Assembly: GCF_029867415.1 (NCBI RefSeq) | Contig: NW_026705329.1 | Coordinates: 434,001 to 498,000 of the forward strand | DNA length: 64,000 nt | From: Vicia villosa | Taxonomy: Eukaryota; Streptophyta; Magnoliopsida; Fabales; Fabaceae | Direction: 5' to 3' | Part shown: in pieces, positions 27,913 to 38,607 of the stretch | How the letters are laid out: every line of letters starts with the position of its first letter | How positions within the stretch are numbered: position 1 is the stretch's first letter | The notes under the pieces: generated by a model | Database searches by the model: none | What the model was told of the DNA's origin: nothing | What the model saw: the letters and a program-made list of their open reading frames with translations, nothing else | Position numbers and translations under genes: made by a program

Positions 27913-30414
27913 TTATGGAGGGTATTTCCTTTTCCAAACCTTGTTGCTTGTCACTTTCGCAACCACTAACTCATGAAGACGAAAAGCATTCACAGCTTTT
28001 CTCTTTAATTTACTTCCCACATTCTTCTTCTTTCCTTGCTCTTTCTCCTCCACCTTCTTCTTGACTTCCTTAGCTTTCTTAAGATTTTTGACAACTACAT
28101 AAGATGGTTCCACCCGGGAGGCTATGCTTGACACTTTTTCTTGGAGCTGTTTAGACTTCTTGTTCTTTTCCTCACTTTCTGTCATACCATCAGAAGTTTG
28201 ATCATTCACAACCGCCCTCTGTCTTTTGACTCCTAACATCTTCAACGTTACTTCTTCATCAAAAGATTTCAGCGTCAGCGTTCCTTTTTCAATGTCGAGG
28301 TTGCAGCGGCCTGTCGACAAAAATGGCCTCCCAAGAAGGATAGGAGTTTCTTCGTCTTCCGGAATGTCCATGATGTGGAAGTCAACAGGGAATACAAATT
28401 TATCAACTTCCACTAGTACATCTTCAGCTACCCCATATGATTTCTTAACTGTGTGATCGGCAAACCTTAACTGGGTCTTACTTTCACTAATCTTTTCCAA
28501 CTCAAGCTTTTTGAAAATGGACAAAGGCATTAAACTCACACTAGACCCAGAATCGAGGAGTACCTTTTTAAATGCTATATTCTTGATAGTGCATGGTATC
28601 GCCACCGCCCCAGGGTCTTTCCTCTTTATTGGGATCTTTCTTGCTGTCGAGACTATACCACACTTCTCGGTTGCAATTTTTGGCTCTCCTCCGAGTGATC
28701 TCTTTTTCGCCAACACCTCCTTCATAAATTTTTTATACAAGGGCATGTGTTCAAGTGCTTCAAAGAATGGTAGATTTACCTCTAACTTTTTGAACAATTT
28801 TGTAAACTTTTCAAAGTCTTTCTCTCTTGAAACCTTCTTTGTCACTCTGGAGGGGAAAGGTAGTTTTATCACCGGTTCAACGTCTTTCTTATTTTTTTCT
28901 TCAATTGGTTTAACCGGTGGTACCACAACTTCTAGCTCTTTTGGGTTCTCTCTTATTTCCAGATCCACCTCTATTACCATGGGGTCATCTATTTCCTCTT
29001 TCTCTTTTTCTTTTTCAGATTCTGCTACGCTCCTACTTCTTGTAGTAACAGCATTAATCTTCTCTTGGTCTTTCGGATTTTTCACAGTTGAGCTCGGAAG
29101 GGTACCTTGTGCCTGTAGAGTGAGATGCTGTGCTATCTGCCCCACTTGAACTTCCAGATTTTTAATTGAGGCTGAAGTGTTTCTGTGGTTGTTTATTGTT
29201 TCTTCTTGGAACTGAGAACACTGCCCAGCTAATCTTTCAATTGCCACTTCCCACTCTGCCTTCTGGGTACCTTGTTGTTGTTGATCTTTCCAAGCAAAAT
29301 TTGGATGATTCTTCCACCCTGGATTATAGGTGTTAGAATACGGGTTGTTTTGCCTTAGGAATTTGATTTCTTCAATCTGCTTGGGAGTAGCGAAACAGTA
29401 CACCGTTTGGTGTGGGCCATTACAGATTTCACAGCTGACAGGTTGAGCTTGTTGAACTTGAGCCACCTGTTGTTTACCTATATTCATAGCCTTCAATTTC
29501 TTTTCAACTTCTGCGGCTATCGCATCTTCAACCCGAGTTTTAGAAGTCTCCAGCTTGAGATCAATGATTCCTTCCGGTTTGCTAGCACACCTGTCATACA
29601 ATTCCAAATGCTCATTTGCAGCTATTGCTTCAATGATTTTGATGATTCCTGAGGCTGTTGTGAAATTTGTCGAGCCTCCAGCTGCTGTATCAATTAACTG
29701 CTTTGTTTTGATTCTGAGCCCATTGACAAATACTTGCATCTGTTCAGTCTTGTCCATGTTGTGAGTGGGACATGCCACTAGAATTCTTTTGAACCTTTTG
29801 TAGGCATCTCCTAAGGGCTCACCCTCCTGCTGCTTGAAATTTAGAATGTCATACCTCTTCCTTATAAATACCGAAGCGGGAAAATACTCATTCAAGAAAG
29901 CTTTTTCCATCTCTTCCCATGATGTAATGCTGCCCGCTGGAAGGGAATAAAACCACTCTTCTGCTTCTTCTGCTAAGGTGAATGGAAACATTCTCAGCTT
30001 CTTGGCCTCTTCTGTATGACCTTCGATTTTTAAAGTTGTACTCATGGTCAGAAACCTCTGTAAGTGCTTGTTTGCATCTTCATTAACCTTTCCGGTGAAA
30101 GGCTTTCTTTCGAGCTGAGTGATGGTGCTTGGGTGCAATTGAAAATTAGGGACATTCACCGGTTGGTTGATAATTGTTTGTCTTCCCCCCGGTGTATTTG
30201 CAACTCCATAGTCTCCGAGGAGTCTCTCCGGTGGTGGTACCTCGCCCATGACTTCTTCTTCACTTTCAGAACCTGAATGAACTGTCACAACTTCTTCTTC
30301 GGATTCCAGTTTAGCTTGATGAGCTTGTCTGCGCCTGGCGTGAAAAGTCCTTTCAATTTCTGCGTCAAAAAGAAATTCTGCTGAGGCCTTGCCTCGCATA
30401 AACAGATTAGACAA
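27913..30414 (-). CDS. Athila-type GAG-protease polyprotein (833 aa)
   Basis: Fully open. Retrotransposon gag domain at about residues 105-240 (F-L-T-M-S-T-T, W-F-Y-S-L-P, F-L-N-E-Y-F-P). A CCHC-like knuckle CEICNGPHQTVYC at 328-340 (C-x2-C-x3-H-x4-C). A Lys/Glu-rich linker at 440-530. A retropepsin with D-S-G-S-S at 621-625 and the L-L-G-R-P-F-L flap-side motif, then T-G-R-C-N-L-D-I-E-K-G-T-L. This arrangement and the protease signature fit the Athila clade. The basic C-terminus ends K-R-K-Y-P-P. It would assemble particles for the element itself but supplies no polymerase or integrase. Confidence 0.9.
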   Translation of the reverse strand: MSNLFMRGKASAEFLFDAEIERTFHARRRQAHQAKLESEEEVVTVHSGSESEEEVMGEVPPPERLLGDYGVANTPGGRQTIINQPVNVPNFQLHPSTITQLERKPFTGKVNEDANKHLQRFLTMSTTLKIEGHTEEAKKLRMFPFTLAEEAEEWFYSLPAGSITSWEEMEKAFLNEYFPASVFIRKRYDILNFKQQEGEPLGDAYKRFKRILVACPTHNMDKTEQMQVFVNGLRIKTKQLIDTAAGGSTNFTTASGIIKIIEAIAANEHLELYDRCASKPEGIIDLKLETSKTRVEDAIAAEVEKKLKAMNIGKQQVAQVQQAQPVSCEICNGPHQTVYCFATPKQIEEIKFLRQNNPYSNTYNPGWKNHPNFAWKDQQQQGTQKAEWEVAIERLAGQCSQFQEETINNHRNTSASIKNLEVQVGQIAQHLTLQAQGTLPSSTVKNPKDQEKINAVTTRSRSVAESEKEKEKEEIDDPMVIEVDLEIRENPKELEVVVPPVKPIEEKNKKDVEPVIKLPFPSRVTKKVSREKDFEKFTKLFKKLEVNLPFFEALEHMPLYKKFMKEVLAKKRSLGGEPKIATEKCGIVSTARKIPIKRKDPGAVAIPCTIKNIAFKKVLLDSGSSVSLMPLSIFKKLELEKISESKTQLRFADHTVKKSYGVAEDVLVEVDKFVFPVDFHIMDIPEDEETPILLGRPFLSTGRCNLDIEKGTLTLKSFDEEVTLKMLGVKRQRAVVNDQTSDGMTESEEKNKKSKQLQEKVSSIASRVEPSYVVVKNLKKAKEVKKKVEEKEQGKKKNVGSKLKRKAVNAFRLHELVVAKVTSNKVWKRKYPP

Positions 30415-30558
30415 TTATTAGAATGAGGGAAAAAAAAATAATATAAAAATATTTTTTATTATTTTTTTTTTTTATTTTTTTTTTTGAAAATAAAATTTTA
30501 GTCGCAGAGCAACAAAATTCTAATTGAAATAAAACTAAAACTCTACAATTTTCGGCAG

Positions 30559-30576
30559 TCCCCGGCAACGGCGCCA
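30559..30576 (-). promoter_or_regulatory. Primer-binding site of the Athila-like element
   Basis: The minus strand reads TGGCGCCGTTGCCGGGGA, six bases from the LTR. The first nine bases fit a tRNA ending ...CGGCGCCA, as reported for Athila/Calypso-type elements (tRNA-Asp). 30415-30558 is a leader with an A/T run and no gene. Confidence 0.75.
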
Positions 30577-30582
30577 AAAACT

Positions 30583-31937
30583 TGATCGGTAAAATAGCAA
30601 GTGTACTATTTTGCCTCTGTAGTAATAAAGGGAAAATTCCCCGAATATCGATCTCAAGGACTGCGTGAGATTATAGAGTTAGTCGCACTTCAATTAAACA
30701 AAAAGCCTTGGGGGTTTTGGTTTTTATAATGATGAATTAAATTGCAAATAAACTTAAAAGGGATGATTTAGCCAAATATGAGTAACATGCCAGGGTAGGT
30801 GTGTGCATTAACATCTGTAACAACTCTGAATCCTTATTCCAATAACAAAATCCAACTTATCAATTACCGGTTCTTAAGGGTAGTTGCCCCTAAGTCCTTA
30901 GTGGGCAAACCTTTGAACATTCAATCCTAATCCCAAAGTCCTCTGAAATTAGTGATGAAATCAAGTATTATAATTATCAAGAATAATCCGGTTGCTATAG
31001 GGTATCCCTAGTCCTAGGTGATATCTACTATAGTATAATGGTATAAAAACCCTAACAATGGAGGTCAATCCTAATTGCCAGTCATAAATCAATCCAGTTG
31101 GTCCGACGAGGAAAGCAGTAAAAACATGATACCATTAAATTGAACATGAAAGGAAAATACGTTATTGAAATTCGGAATTCAAAATCATCACAAATGTTAA
31201 TCAGGGACACCCCCCTAGCATTGGGGGGTTTAGCTACTCATATCATCCAAAGAAATTACAAAGATATCAAATAAAGACATTACAATAGAGATGATGAACT
31301 TTGATCTTCAATGGCTTCCGCTCATGAGAGTTCTCCGTTCTTCTCCAATTGCATAGGCTTCTTCTCTCAATCCTCCAATTCTTCGTGTGGCAAAAAAGAT
31401 CCCTAATTCATCTTGAAAGTTCTCCTAAATAGTGCAGACTCACTTAAGTTGGTTGGAAATACCAAAAACACCCTTGCAGGCAAACCACTGAACAAAATCA
31501 TAAAATTCACTGAAATCAGCGTCAAACCCAACACGGGCCGTGTTGAGCAACACGGGCACCCGTGTTGGTCCCCTGGAATATTTATTTTTGACACTTGGTC
31601 CCAGACTTAGCAACACGGGTCGTGTTGAGCAACACGGGCACCCGTGTTGCACCACTGTTTTCCTCTCTTCTCAAACTTTGCTCCTAGCGCTCTTCCTGAC
31701 ACGGCCCGTGTTGAGCAACACGGCCACCCGTGTCAGGCCTCCTGTAGCATGTTTTTGAAATTCCTTCAAAACTTCCGAGTTTCGCACTGATTTACTCCGG
31801 TTTCTCCATATGAACCTGAAAACATTAAAACATACAACCAAAGCATAAAATGACGAATAAAGAAATAAAACACTCAATAACAAAACTTAAACATACTTAA
31901 AAACAACGATAAAAATATGTGTGAAAACCACTGATCA
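30583..31937 (-). mobile_element. 5' LTR of the Athila-like element
   Basis: 1355 bp, two differences by eye from 25441-26795. Followed on the plus strand by the GTCAG duplication and the continuation of S2 pol. Confidence 0.92.
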
Positions 31938-34519
31938 GTCAGAAGGGCAAGTTCTCCAAACCTGCATTCAAGTCTAAGAATGTTGTTTCTACCTCAAGGC
32001 CATTAGAACTCTTGCACATTGATCTGTTTGGCCCAGTCAAAACAGCATCTGTCAGAGGGAAGAAATATGGATTAGTCATCGTAGATGATTATAGCCGCTG
32101 GACATGGGTAAAATTCTTGAAACACAAGGATGAGACTCATTCAGTGTTCTTTGATTTCTGCATTCAGATTCAATCTGAAAAAGAGTGTAAAATCATAAAG
32201 GTCAGAAGTGATCATGGTGGTGAATTTGAGAACAGATCCTTTGAAGAGTTCTTCAAAGAAAATGGTATTGCCCATGATTTCTCTTGTCCTAGAACTCCAC
32301 AGCAAAATGGGGTTGTAGAACGAAAGAATAGGACTCTGCAAGAAATGGCCAGAACCATGATAAATGAAACCAATATGGCTAAGCATTTCTGGGCAGAAGC
32401 AATAAACACTGCATGCTATATTCAGAATAGAATCTCTATCAGACCTATTCTAAATAAGACTCCTTATGAATTGTGGAAGAATAGAAAGCCCAACATTTCA
32501 TATTTCCATCCTTTTGGATGTGTATGCTTTATTCTGAACACTAAAGATCATCTTGGTAAGTTTGATTCCAAAGCACAAAAATGTTTCCTTCTTGGATATT
32601 CTGAACGCTCAAAAGGCTACAGAGTATACAATACTGAAACATTGATTGTAGAAGAATCAATCAATATCAGGTTTGATGATAAGCTTGGTTCTGAAAAACC
32701 AAAGCAGTTTGATAATTTTGCAGATTGTGATATTGATATATCAGAAGTTGTTGAGCCAAGAAGCAACGCATCAGAAGCAGAGCTTCTCAGAAGCAAAGAA
32801 TCTGAAGAACAAGTATCAGCTTCTCTGGAGGATCTAAGTATTTCTGAAGAACCATCTGTCAGAAGATCATCCAGACTCATCTCTGGCCATTCAGAAGATG
32901 TCATTCTTGGAAAGAAGGATGATCCAATCAGAACAAGAGCATTCCTTAAGAACAATGCAGACTGTCAATTAGGTCTTGTATCTTTGATCGAGCCAACTTC
33001 TGTTGATCATGCTCTAGAAGATCCAGACTGGATAATTGCTATGCAAGAAGAACTGAATCAGTTTACAAGGAATGATGTTTGGGATCTTGTTCCTAGACCA
33101 GATGGATTCAATATAATTGGTACAAAATGGGTCTTCAGAAACAAGCTCAGTGAGAAAGGTGAAGTGGTAAGAAACAAAGCCAGACTGGTGGCTCAGGGTT
33201 ATAGTCAGCAAGAAGGGATTGATTATACAGAAACCTTTGCACCAGTGGCCAGGTTAGAATCTATTCGTCTATTAATTTCATTTGCCACTCAACATAACAT
33301 CACTCTTTATCAGATGGATGTTAAGAGTGCCTTCTTAAATGGTTATATAGATGAAGAAGTTTATGTCCATCAACCTCCTGGTTTTGAAGACTCTATGTCT
33401 CCTAATCATGTTTTTAAACTTAAGAAATCATTGTATGGATTGAAACAGGCTCCCAGAGCTTGGTATTAACGCTTAAGTTCTTTCCTTCTGGATAATGGTT
33501 TCACTAGAGGAAAAGTGGACACTACTCTCTTTTGTAAAACCTTTAAAAGGGATATTTTAATTTGTCAAATATATGTAGATGATATTATTTTTGGAACATC
33601 TAATGCTACACTTGGAAAGGAGTTTGCTAAGTCTATGCAGGCTGAGTTTGAAATGAGCATGATGGGAGAACTCAAGTATTTCCTTGGAATACAAATAAAT
33701 CAAACATCAGAAGGAACGTATGTTCACCAAACCAAGTATGTGAAGGAACTTCTGAAGAAGTTTAATCTTCTAGACTGCAAAGAAGCCAAAACTCCTATGC
33801 ATCCAACATGCATCCTAGGTAAGGATGAGGTAAGTAAGAAGGTAGATCAGAAGTTATACAGAGGTATGATTGGATCTCTTCTATATCTGACTGCTTCTAG
33901 ACCTGACATTCTGTTCAGTGTTTGTTTGTGTGCTAGATTCCAATCAGATCCTAGAGAATCTCATTTAACTGCTGTTAAGAGAATTCTAAGGTATCTGAAA
34001 GGTACTACTAATGTTGGCTTAGTTTACAGAAAATCTAAAGAATACAACTTAGTAGGATTCTGCGATGCTGACTATGCTGGAGACAGAATTAAAAGAAAAA
34101 GTACTTCAGGAAGTTGCCAATTTCTTGGAAGTCATTTGATCTCTTGGTATAGCAAGAAGCAAGCAACTATTGCTCTATCAACAACAGAAGCAGAATATGT
34201 CGCTGCTGCTGGTTGTAGTACACAGATGCTCTGGATGAAGAGTCAGTTAGAAGATTATCAGATATTTGAGAGTAACATTCCTATATTCTGTGATAATACT
34301 TCTGCTATATGTTTATCTAAGAATCCTATTCTTCATTCAAAAGCTAAACATATTGAGATTAAACATCATTTCATAAGGGACTATGTTCAGAAGGGTGTTA
34401 TATCTTTAAACTTTGTTGATACAGACCATCAATGGGCTGATATCTTTACAAAACCCCTGGCTGAAGATAGGTTTAAGTTCATTCTGAAGAACATCAGTAT
34501 GGATTTATGCCCAGAATGA
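31938..34519 (+). pseudogene. S2 pol, part 2: integrase core, RT, RNase H, one nonsense codon
   Basis: Continues the frame broken at 25440, starting Q-K-G-K. The integrase core shows H-I-D-L-F-G, S-D-H-G-G-E-F and Q-N-G-V-V-E, then come copia RT (Y-V-D-D) and RNase H, ending S-M-D-L-C-P-E at 34519. The only stop inside is TAA at 33467-33469, after Q-A-P-R-A-W-Y. M1 and S1 have GAA there, so it is a single G-to-T change in RT before the Y-V-D-D motif. Apart from this and the insertion, pol is intact. Confidence 0.9.
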
Positions 34520-34983
34520 GAAGATGAGAAGTTCTCATGTATGAGTATCTTCTGAAATGAAAATGGATTATTTTTTATATCAGAAGTTCTGATTGAAATC
34601 TTTTAGAAATTATGATTCGGTTATTACTAACGTTTCATTGTCTAAGTTGATTCAGAACCTCTTCTAAAGCAAAACAGCTGTTACGTTTTATCTCGGGATG
34701 GTAAACCTGTCGTTACTATTCGTGGATAAACGTGCGTGCAGTTGAAGGGACACCGACCATAGGTAACTGTGCTAGTCACCTCATTTGTCTTTATTATCTC
34801 TCCTCACGTCACGTAACATTAAATGCTATTCATCATTCGTTTCATTTTATTTTCTTTTAAATACTCTTCAAACTCTTCTCTTTCCCTCTCATCTTTCTCT
34901 ATCTCCTTGCATTCCTCATCAAGTTTTTTCTCTCTCTCTCTTCCATATCAAACCCTACCTGTTCATTTTTCTGCAAACCCATC

Positions 34984-35379
34984 ATGAACTCTTCATCAAG
35001 CTCAGGAAATAATGAAAATGATCAAAACAACAAAAGAAAAGCTGTTGAAACATCACCTTCCAAACCCAAAAAGATCAAAATCACCTATGATCCTCTCAAG
35101 GTGAATCCATTCGAAGCAATGTTGTCTGGAAACTATTCTAGACGTGTGTTTCATCCTCCTGGTGAAAGCCCTCCATCATCTCCATCTTCTTCCTCATCTT
35201 TCGACCTTCAAGACTCAGCTTCCTCTTCATCTAACCCTTCCTCTCCCTTAATCGATTCCGAAGAAATGTCTTCATCTTCACCTGCTGGGAATGCTGTCTC
35301 TGGTAAAGATGGTGGAAGATCTGCATCAGAACCAAGTCTCCCTGACTCCTCGCCTGAAAGCCCGAGAAGCAGTCAATGA
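34984..35379 (+). CDS. S2 env-like-position ORF (131 aa), Ser-rich with basic segment
   Basis: Lies 465 bp after pol, the place of the Sirevirus third (env-like) ORF. It begins MNSSSS, similar to the S1 ORF start. Residues 17-33 are basic (N-K-R-K-A-V ... K-P-K-K-I-K-I), like a nuclear-localisation signal. The rest is Ser/Pro/Glu-rich without membrane segment or signal peptide. It is far shorter than S1's third ORF and unlike it after the first few residues. Either a different gene or the head of a deleted env-like protein. Function unknown. 34520-34983 has no gene. Confidence 0.55.
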   Translation: MNSSSSSGNNENDQNNKRKAVETSPSKPKKIKITYDPLKVNPFEAMLSGNYSRRVFHPPGESPPSSPSSSSSFDLQDSASSSSNPSSPLIDSEEMSSSSPAGNAVSGKDGGRSASEPSLPDSSPESPRSSQ

Positions 35380-35604
35380 GGCGTTTCACTCCTTCATGGC
35401 ATGCTGGCACAGACTTTGTCTTAGCTAGGGTCTTAGGATTCGGTCTTTGTAGTTTTCTTTTCCTTGTTGCATCTGCTTGTTAAACATAGGAACTTCTTGT
35501 AATCCTTTTTGATTATCAATGAAAAATTTGTTTTACTTTCCAGTGATTTTATTTGTCGTTTTATGCATCTGAATCTTTTGAAATATTCTTTTTGATGTTA
35601 TGAC

Positions 35605-35617
35605 AAAAAGGGGGAGA
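35605..35617 (+). promoter_or_regulatory. PPT-like motif in S2 3' UTR
   Basis: AAAAAGGGGGAGA after TGAC, equivalent to 57115-57127 in S1. 35380-36110 otherwise holds only UTR sequence rich in TCAGAAG and TCTGATAC. Confidence 0.65.
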
Positions 35618-36111
35618 AGATAAATGATAAATGATTTGATTAATCTATCAGTTGCTGGGTAAAGCTCCCACACATTTACTAACAAGAACTGCAAGTTCTA
35701 TATGGTTTAAGTGTTTTGCAGGTATAAAGAAGTGAAGAGAATCTTCAAAGCAAACACAAGAAGCAAAACCATGGAAACTGAAGCAAGCCGAGTGCTGTCA
35801 AGCTTCAGAAATCAGAAGCAAGAAAGAAGAATGAATCAGAAGCACTGATAATAGAATTTGATCCATATTTGTCTATCTGATTTAACAAAATTCTATTTGC
35901 TCTGATATATTGTTTGCTCTGATACATATAATGTTATGGCTCTGATACATATAATGTGTTCAAACATATATTTTATGTTCTAACTCGTTCATGCTGACTT
36001 TTGTCGTTTAGTTTTTTGTTCTGTAACATTTCAGGATGTAGAGATGCTCAGATGATGCTCTGGTACATTCAACAATGTTCTGATACAAATCTAGCATGAA
36101 GTGATGTTGGT

Positions 36112-36370
36112 AGAAATTCAAAGCTCTGAAGCTATCCGAGGGAAGCAGAAATCAGAAGCTGCGAATGTTCTAAAGATCCAGAAAACTCAAGTTCTGAAGC
36201 TGTCCTAAATGGAAGCAGAAATCAGAAGCTGTGAATGTTCAGAAGATCAAAGAAATTCAAGTTCTGAAGCTGTCCTGAATGGAAGCAGAAATCAGAAGCT
36301 GTGAATGTTCAGAAGATCAAAGAAATTCAAGTTCTGAAGCTGTCCTAGATGGAAGCAGGAATCAGAAGCT
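36112..36370 (+). repeat. 70-bp tandem repeat array in S2 3' UTR, cut by J2
   Basis: ATCAGAAGCT recurs at 36151, 36221, 36291 and 36361, an exact 70-bp period. The units are the reverse complement of those in M1 at 2508-2830. The last unit is broken after AGCTGT by junction J2. Confidence 0.88.
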
Positions 36371-36372
36371 GT
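36369..36372. other. Junction J2: S2 3' UTR joined to antisense M1 pol
   Basis: Left parent AATCAGAAGCTGTGAATG (as at 36291), right parent TTGCCTGTAAATAGG (7227 on). Observed AGAAGCTGTAAATAGG. The four bases CTGT are common to both. The two Sireviruses meet tail-to-tail, S2 plus and M1 minus. S2's 3' end and LTR and M1's pol 3' two-thirds are absent at this point. Confidence 0.88.
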
Positions 36373-36711
36373 AAATAGGATTGAGCCATCCTTCTGACTT
36401 ACAGCCTTGCAAGACTTTTGATTAAAGATTATGTCATAACCATTGTCACTTAATTGACTTATGGACAATAAGTTATGCGTTAATCCTTCAACAAGAAGTA
36501 CATTAGTTATGGAAGGAGAGTTACCAAGACTTATGGTTCCAGAGCCAATGATTTTGCCCTTCTGATCTCCTCCAAACTTGACTTCTCCACCTGGTTTAAG
36601 CACCAGGTCTTGGAATGTAGACCTTCTTCCCGTCATGTGTCGCGAGCACCCAGAGTCCAGGTACCATGACATTTTTCTTTCTGTCCTCTTTGCCGCCAAG
36701 GATATCTGCAA
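36371..36711 (-). pseudogene. M1 pol N-terminal fragment (copy D)
   Basis: The first ~114 codons of M1 pol (protease, D-S-G present) as at 7573-7234, ending at I-L-F-T where S2 UTR begins. One change: G-S-G-T against G-Y-G-T in copy B. Confidence 0.88.
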
Positions 36712-38521
36712 CAGAAATTATCTTCTTCTTAGGTACCCACAATTTCTTGGGTCCTTTTTTGTTAGTTCTCCTCAAGTTCTGATTGAACTTGGGTTTAGCA
36801 AAATAGTTAACAGGAGGAACAGTATGATACTTCTTATTCTGAGTTCCATGATATTTCTTAGATTGTGTCACATGCTTCTTGGTGTGTGTTATGTGAAAAC
36901 TTTGTGCATGTGATGTGTGCTTAATATCATGGGAGTGGCCAAATTTAAATTGGTTATACAGAGGCTTGTATGATATTTTCATATCATCCACAGATTCAAG
37001 CTTGTATAGGATTTCACCCTCATAACCAATGCCAACTCTCTTGTTCCCAGACACAGCATATATCATAGAAGCTAGCTGACTTCTGCCAATACTTCTAGAT
37101 AAGAACTTCCTGAAACTTAAATCATATTCTTTCAGAATATGATTCAGACTGGGAGTGGATTTTTCTGAATCAGAAGGAGATCCAACATTATTGGATAATT
37201 TTGAAACTTTTTCTTTTAATTCAGAATTTTCCAACTCAAGCTTCTTAGTTTCAAATTCAAATTGCTTTTTCAGCTTTTTGTATTTGATACTAAGATGAGC
37301 TTTTAATTCAAGAAGCTCTGTTAGACTGGAAACTAACTCTTCTCTAGATAGTTCAGAAAATACCTCTTCAGAATCTGATTCTGATGTAGATTCTGATCCA
37401 TCATCTTCTGTCGCCATCAGCGTAAAGTTTGCCTGCTCTCCTTCAGAGTCTGATCCTGATTCTGATTCAGAATCATCCCATGTTGCCATAAGACCTTTCT
37501 TCTTATGAAACTTCTTCTTGGGATTCTCCTTCTGAAGTTTCAGACATTCATTCTTGTAATGTCCAGGCTCATTGCACTCATAGCATACAACCTTCTTCTT
37601 GTCAGATCTTCTGTCACCAGAAGATTCTCCACGTTCAAATCTCTTTGAACTTCTGAAGCCTCTGAACTTCCTTTGCTTGCTCTTCCAGAGTTGGTTTACC
37701 CTTCTGGAGATCATGGACAGTTCATCTTCTTCTTCAGATTCTGATTCTTCAGGATCTTCTTCTCTAGCCTGAAAAGCGTTAGTGCATTTTTTAACATTAG
37801 ATTTTAATGCAATAGACTTACCTTTTTTCGGAGGCTCGTTTGCGTCCAGCTCAATTTCATGGCTTCTCAAGGCACTGATAAGCTCTTCCAAAGAAACTTC
37901 ATTCAGATTCTTGGCAATCTTGAATGCAGTCACCATTGGATCCCATCTTCTGGGTAAGCTTCTGATGATCTTCTTTACATGATCAGCCTTGGTGTAGCCT
38001 TTGTCCAGAACTCTTAATCCAGCAGTCAGAGTTTGAAATCTTGAAAACATCTTCTCAATGTCTTCATCATCCTCCATCTTGAAGGCTTCATATTTCTGGA
38101 TTAGAGCAAGAGCTTTAGTCTCCTTGACTTGAGCATTTCCCTCATGGGTCATTTTCAATGACTCATATATATCATGGGCAGTTTCCCTGTTAGATATCTT
38201 CTCATACTCAGCATGAGAGATAGCATTCAGCAAAACAGTCCTACATTTATGATGATTCTTGAAATCTTTCTTTTGATCATCAATCATTTCGCTTCTCGTG
38301 AGCCTTACACCAGTAGCTTTAACAGGATGTTTGTAACCATCCAACAGAAGATCCCATAGATCAGCATCCAGACCAAGAAAGTAACTTTCCAGTTTATCTT
38401 TCCAATATTCAAAGTTTTCACCATCGAATATTGGTGGTCTAGTATAACCATTGTTACCATTGTATTGCTCAGCAGAGCCAGATGTAGATGCAGTTGGATT
38501 TGATTGAGATTCACCAGCCAT
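36596..38521 (-). CDS. M1 gag, copy D (641 aa)
   Basis: Open along its whole length and the same size as 7458-9383. Domains as there: gag domain, CCHC knuckle, acidic stretch, heptad-like segment, His-rich tail. I see three amino-acid differences (A/T after Q-A-N-F, L/S in L-K-E-K-V-x-K, K/N in P-P-V-x-Y). Pol is cut off 0.2 kb beyond its end, so this copy could make gag but no enzymes. Confidence 0.9.
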   Translation of the reverse strand: MAGESQSNPTASTSGSAEQYNGNNGYTRPPIFDGENFEYWKDKLESYFLGLDADLWDLLLDGYKHPVKATGVRLTRSEMIDDQKKDFKNHHKCRTVLLNAISHAEYEKISNRETAHDIYESLKMTHEGNAQVKETKALALIQKYEAFKMEDDEDIEKMFSRFQTLTAGLRVLDKGYTKADHVKKIIRSLPRRWDPMVTAFKIAKNLNEVSLEELISALRSHEIELDANEPPKKGKSIALKSNVKKCTNAFQAREEDPEESESEEEDELSMISRRVNQLWKSKQRKFRGFRSSKRFERGESSGDRRSDKKKVVCYECNEPGHYKNECLKLQKENPKKKFHKKKGLMATWDDSESESGSDSEGEQANFTLMATEDDGSESTSESDSEEVFSELSREELVSSLTELLELKAHLSIKYKKLKKQFEFETKKLELENSELKEKVSKLSNNVGSPSDSEKSTPSLNHILKEYDLSFRKFLSRSIGRSQLASMIYAVSGNKRVGIGYEGEILYKLESVDDMKISYKPLYNQFKFGHSHDIKHTSHAQSFHITHTKKHVTQSKKYHGTQNKKYHTVPPVNYFAKPKFNQNLRRTNKKGPKKLWVPKKKIISVADILGGKEDRKKNVMVPGLWVLATHDGKKVYIPRPGA

Positions 38522-38593
38522 CTTTTACTGAAGCGTTTTTCTCTTCCTGAATCTTTTCTAAACACGGTTAAGTGCTTGCACCTTAGAACCGGC

Positions 38594-38605
38594 GCTCTGA
38601 TGCCA
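38594..38605 (-). promoter_or_regulatory. M1 primer-binding site (copy D)
   Basis: Minus TGGCATCAGAGC, as at 9456-9467. Confidence 0.85.
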
Positions 38606-38607
38606 AT

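Larger units (their letters stand above)
25441..31937 (-). mobile_element. Non-autonomous Athila-like element with GAG-PR only (TR-GAG type), TSD GTCAG
   Basis: Two 1355-bp LTRs (25441-26795 and 30583-31937) enclose 3787 bp. GTCAG flanks both sides (25436-25440 and 31938-31942). On the minus strand the order is LTR, PBS, one 833-codon gag-protease ORF, about 1.1 kb of non-coding DNA, PPT, LTR. No RT, RNase H or integrase is present. I see two differences between the LTRs (TATGATGG/TATAATGG, AAAGTAGT/AAAGCAGT), so insertion was very recent. Movement would need enzymes from an autonomous Athila relative. Confidence 0.92.
21774..36370 (+). mobile_element. S2: Sirevirus with internal region, interrupted by an Athila-like element and lacking its 3' LTR
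   Basis: 5' LTR, PBS, gag (23079-24998), pol (24883-25440 and 31938-34519), a short env-like ORF (34984-35379), polypurine motifs and a 70-bp repeat array. It is broken at junction J2 inside the repeat array. It was inserted in S1 gag with CTATC to the left. The right end and right TSD are seen only in the solo versions (16330, 45492). Confidence 0.9.

Noticed and set aside
28511..29149. 212-codon plus-strand frame opposite the gag-protease ORF
   Set aside because: Antisense shadow of a clear GAG-protease coding region; Ser/Phe-rich composition is the complement of Glu/Lys codons.
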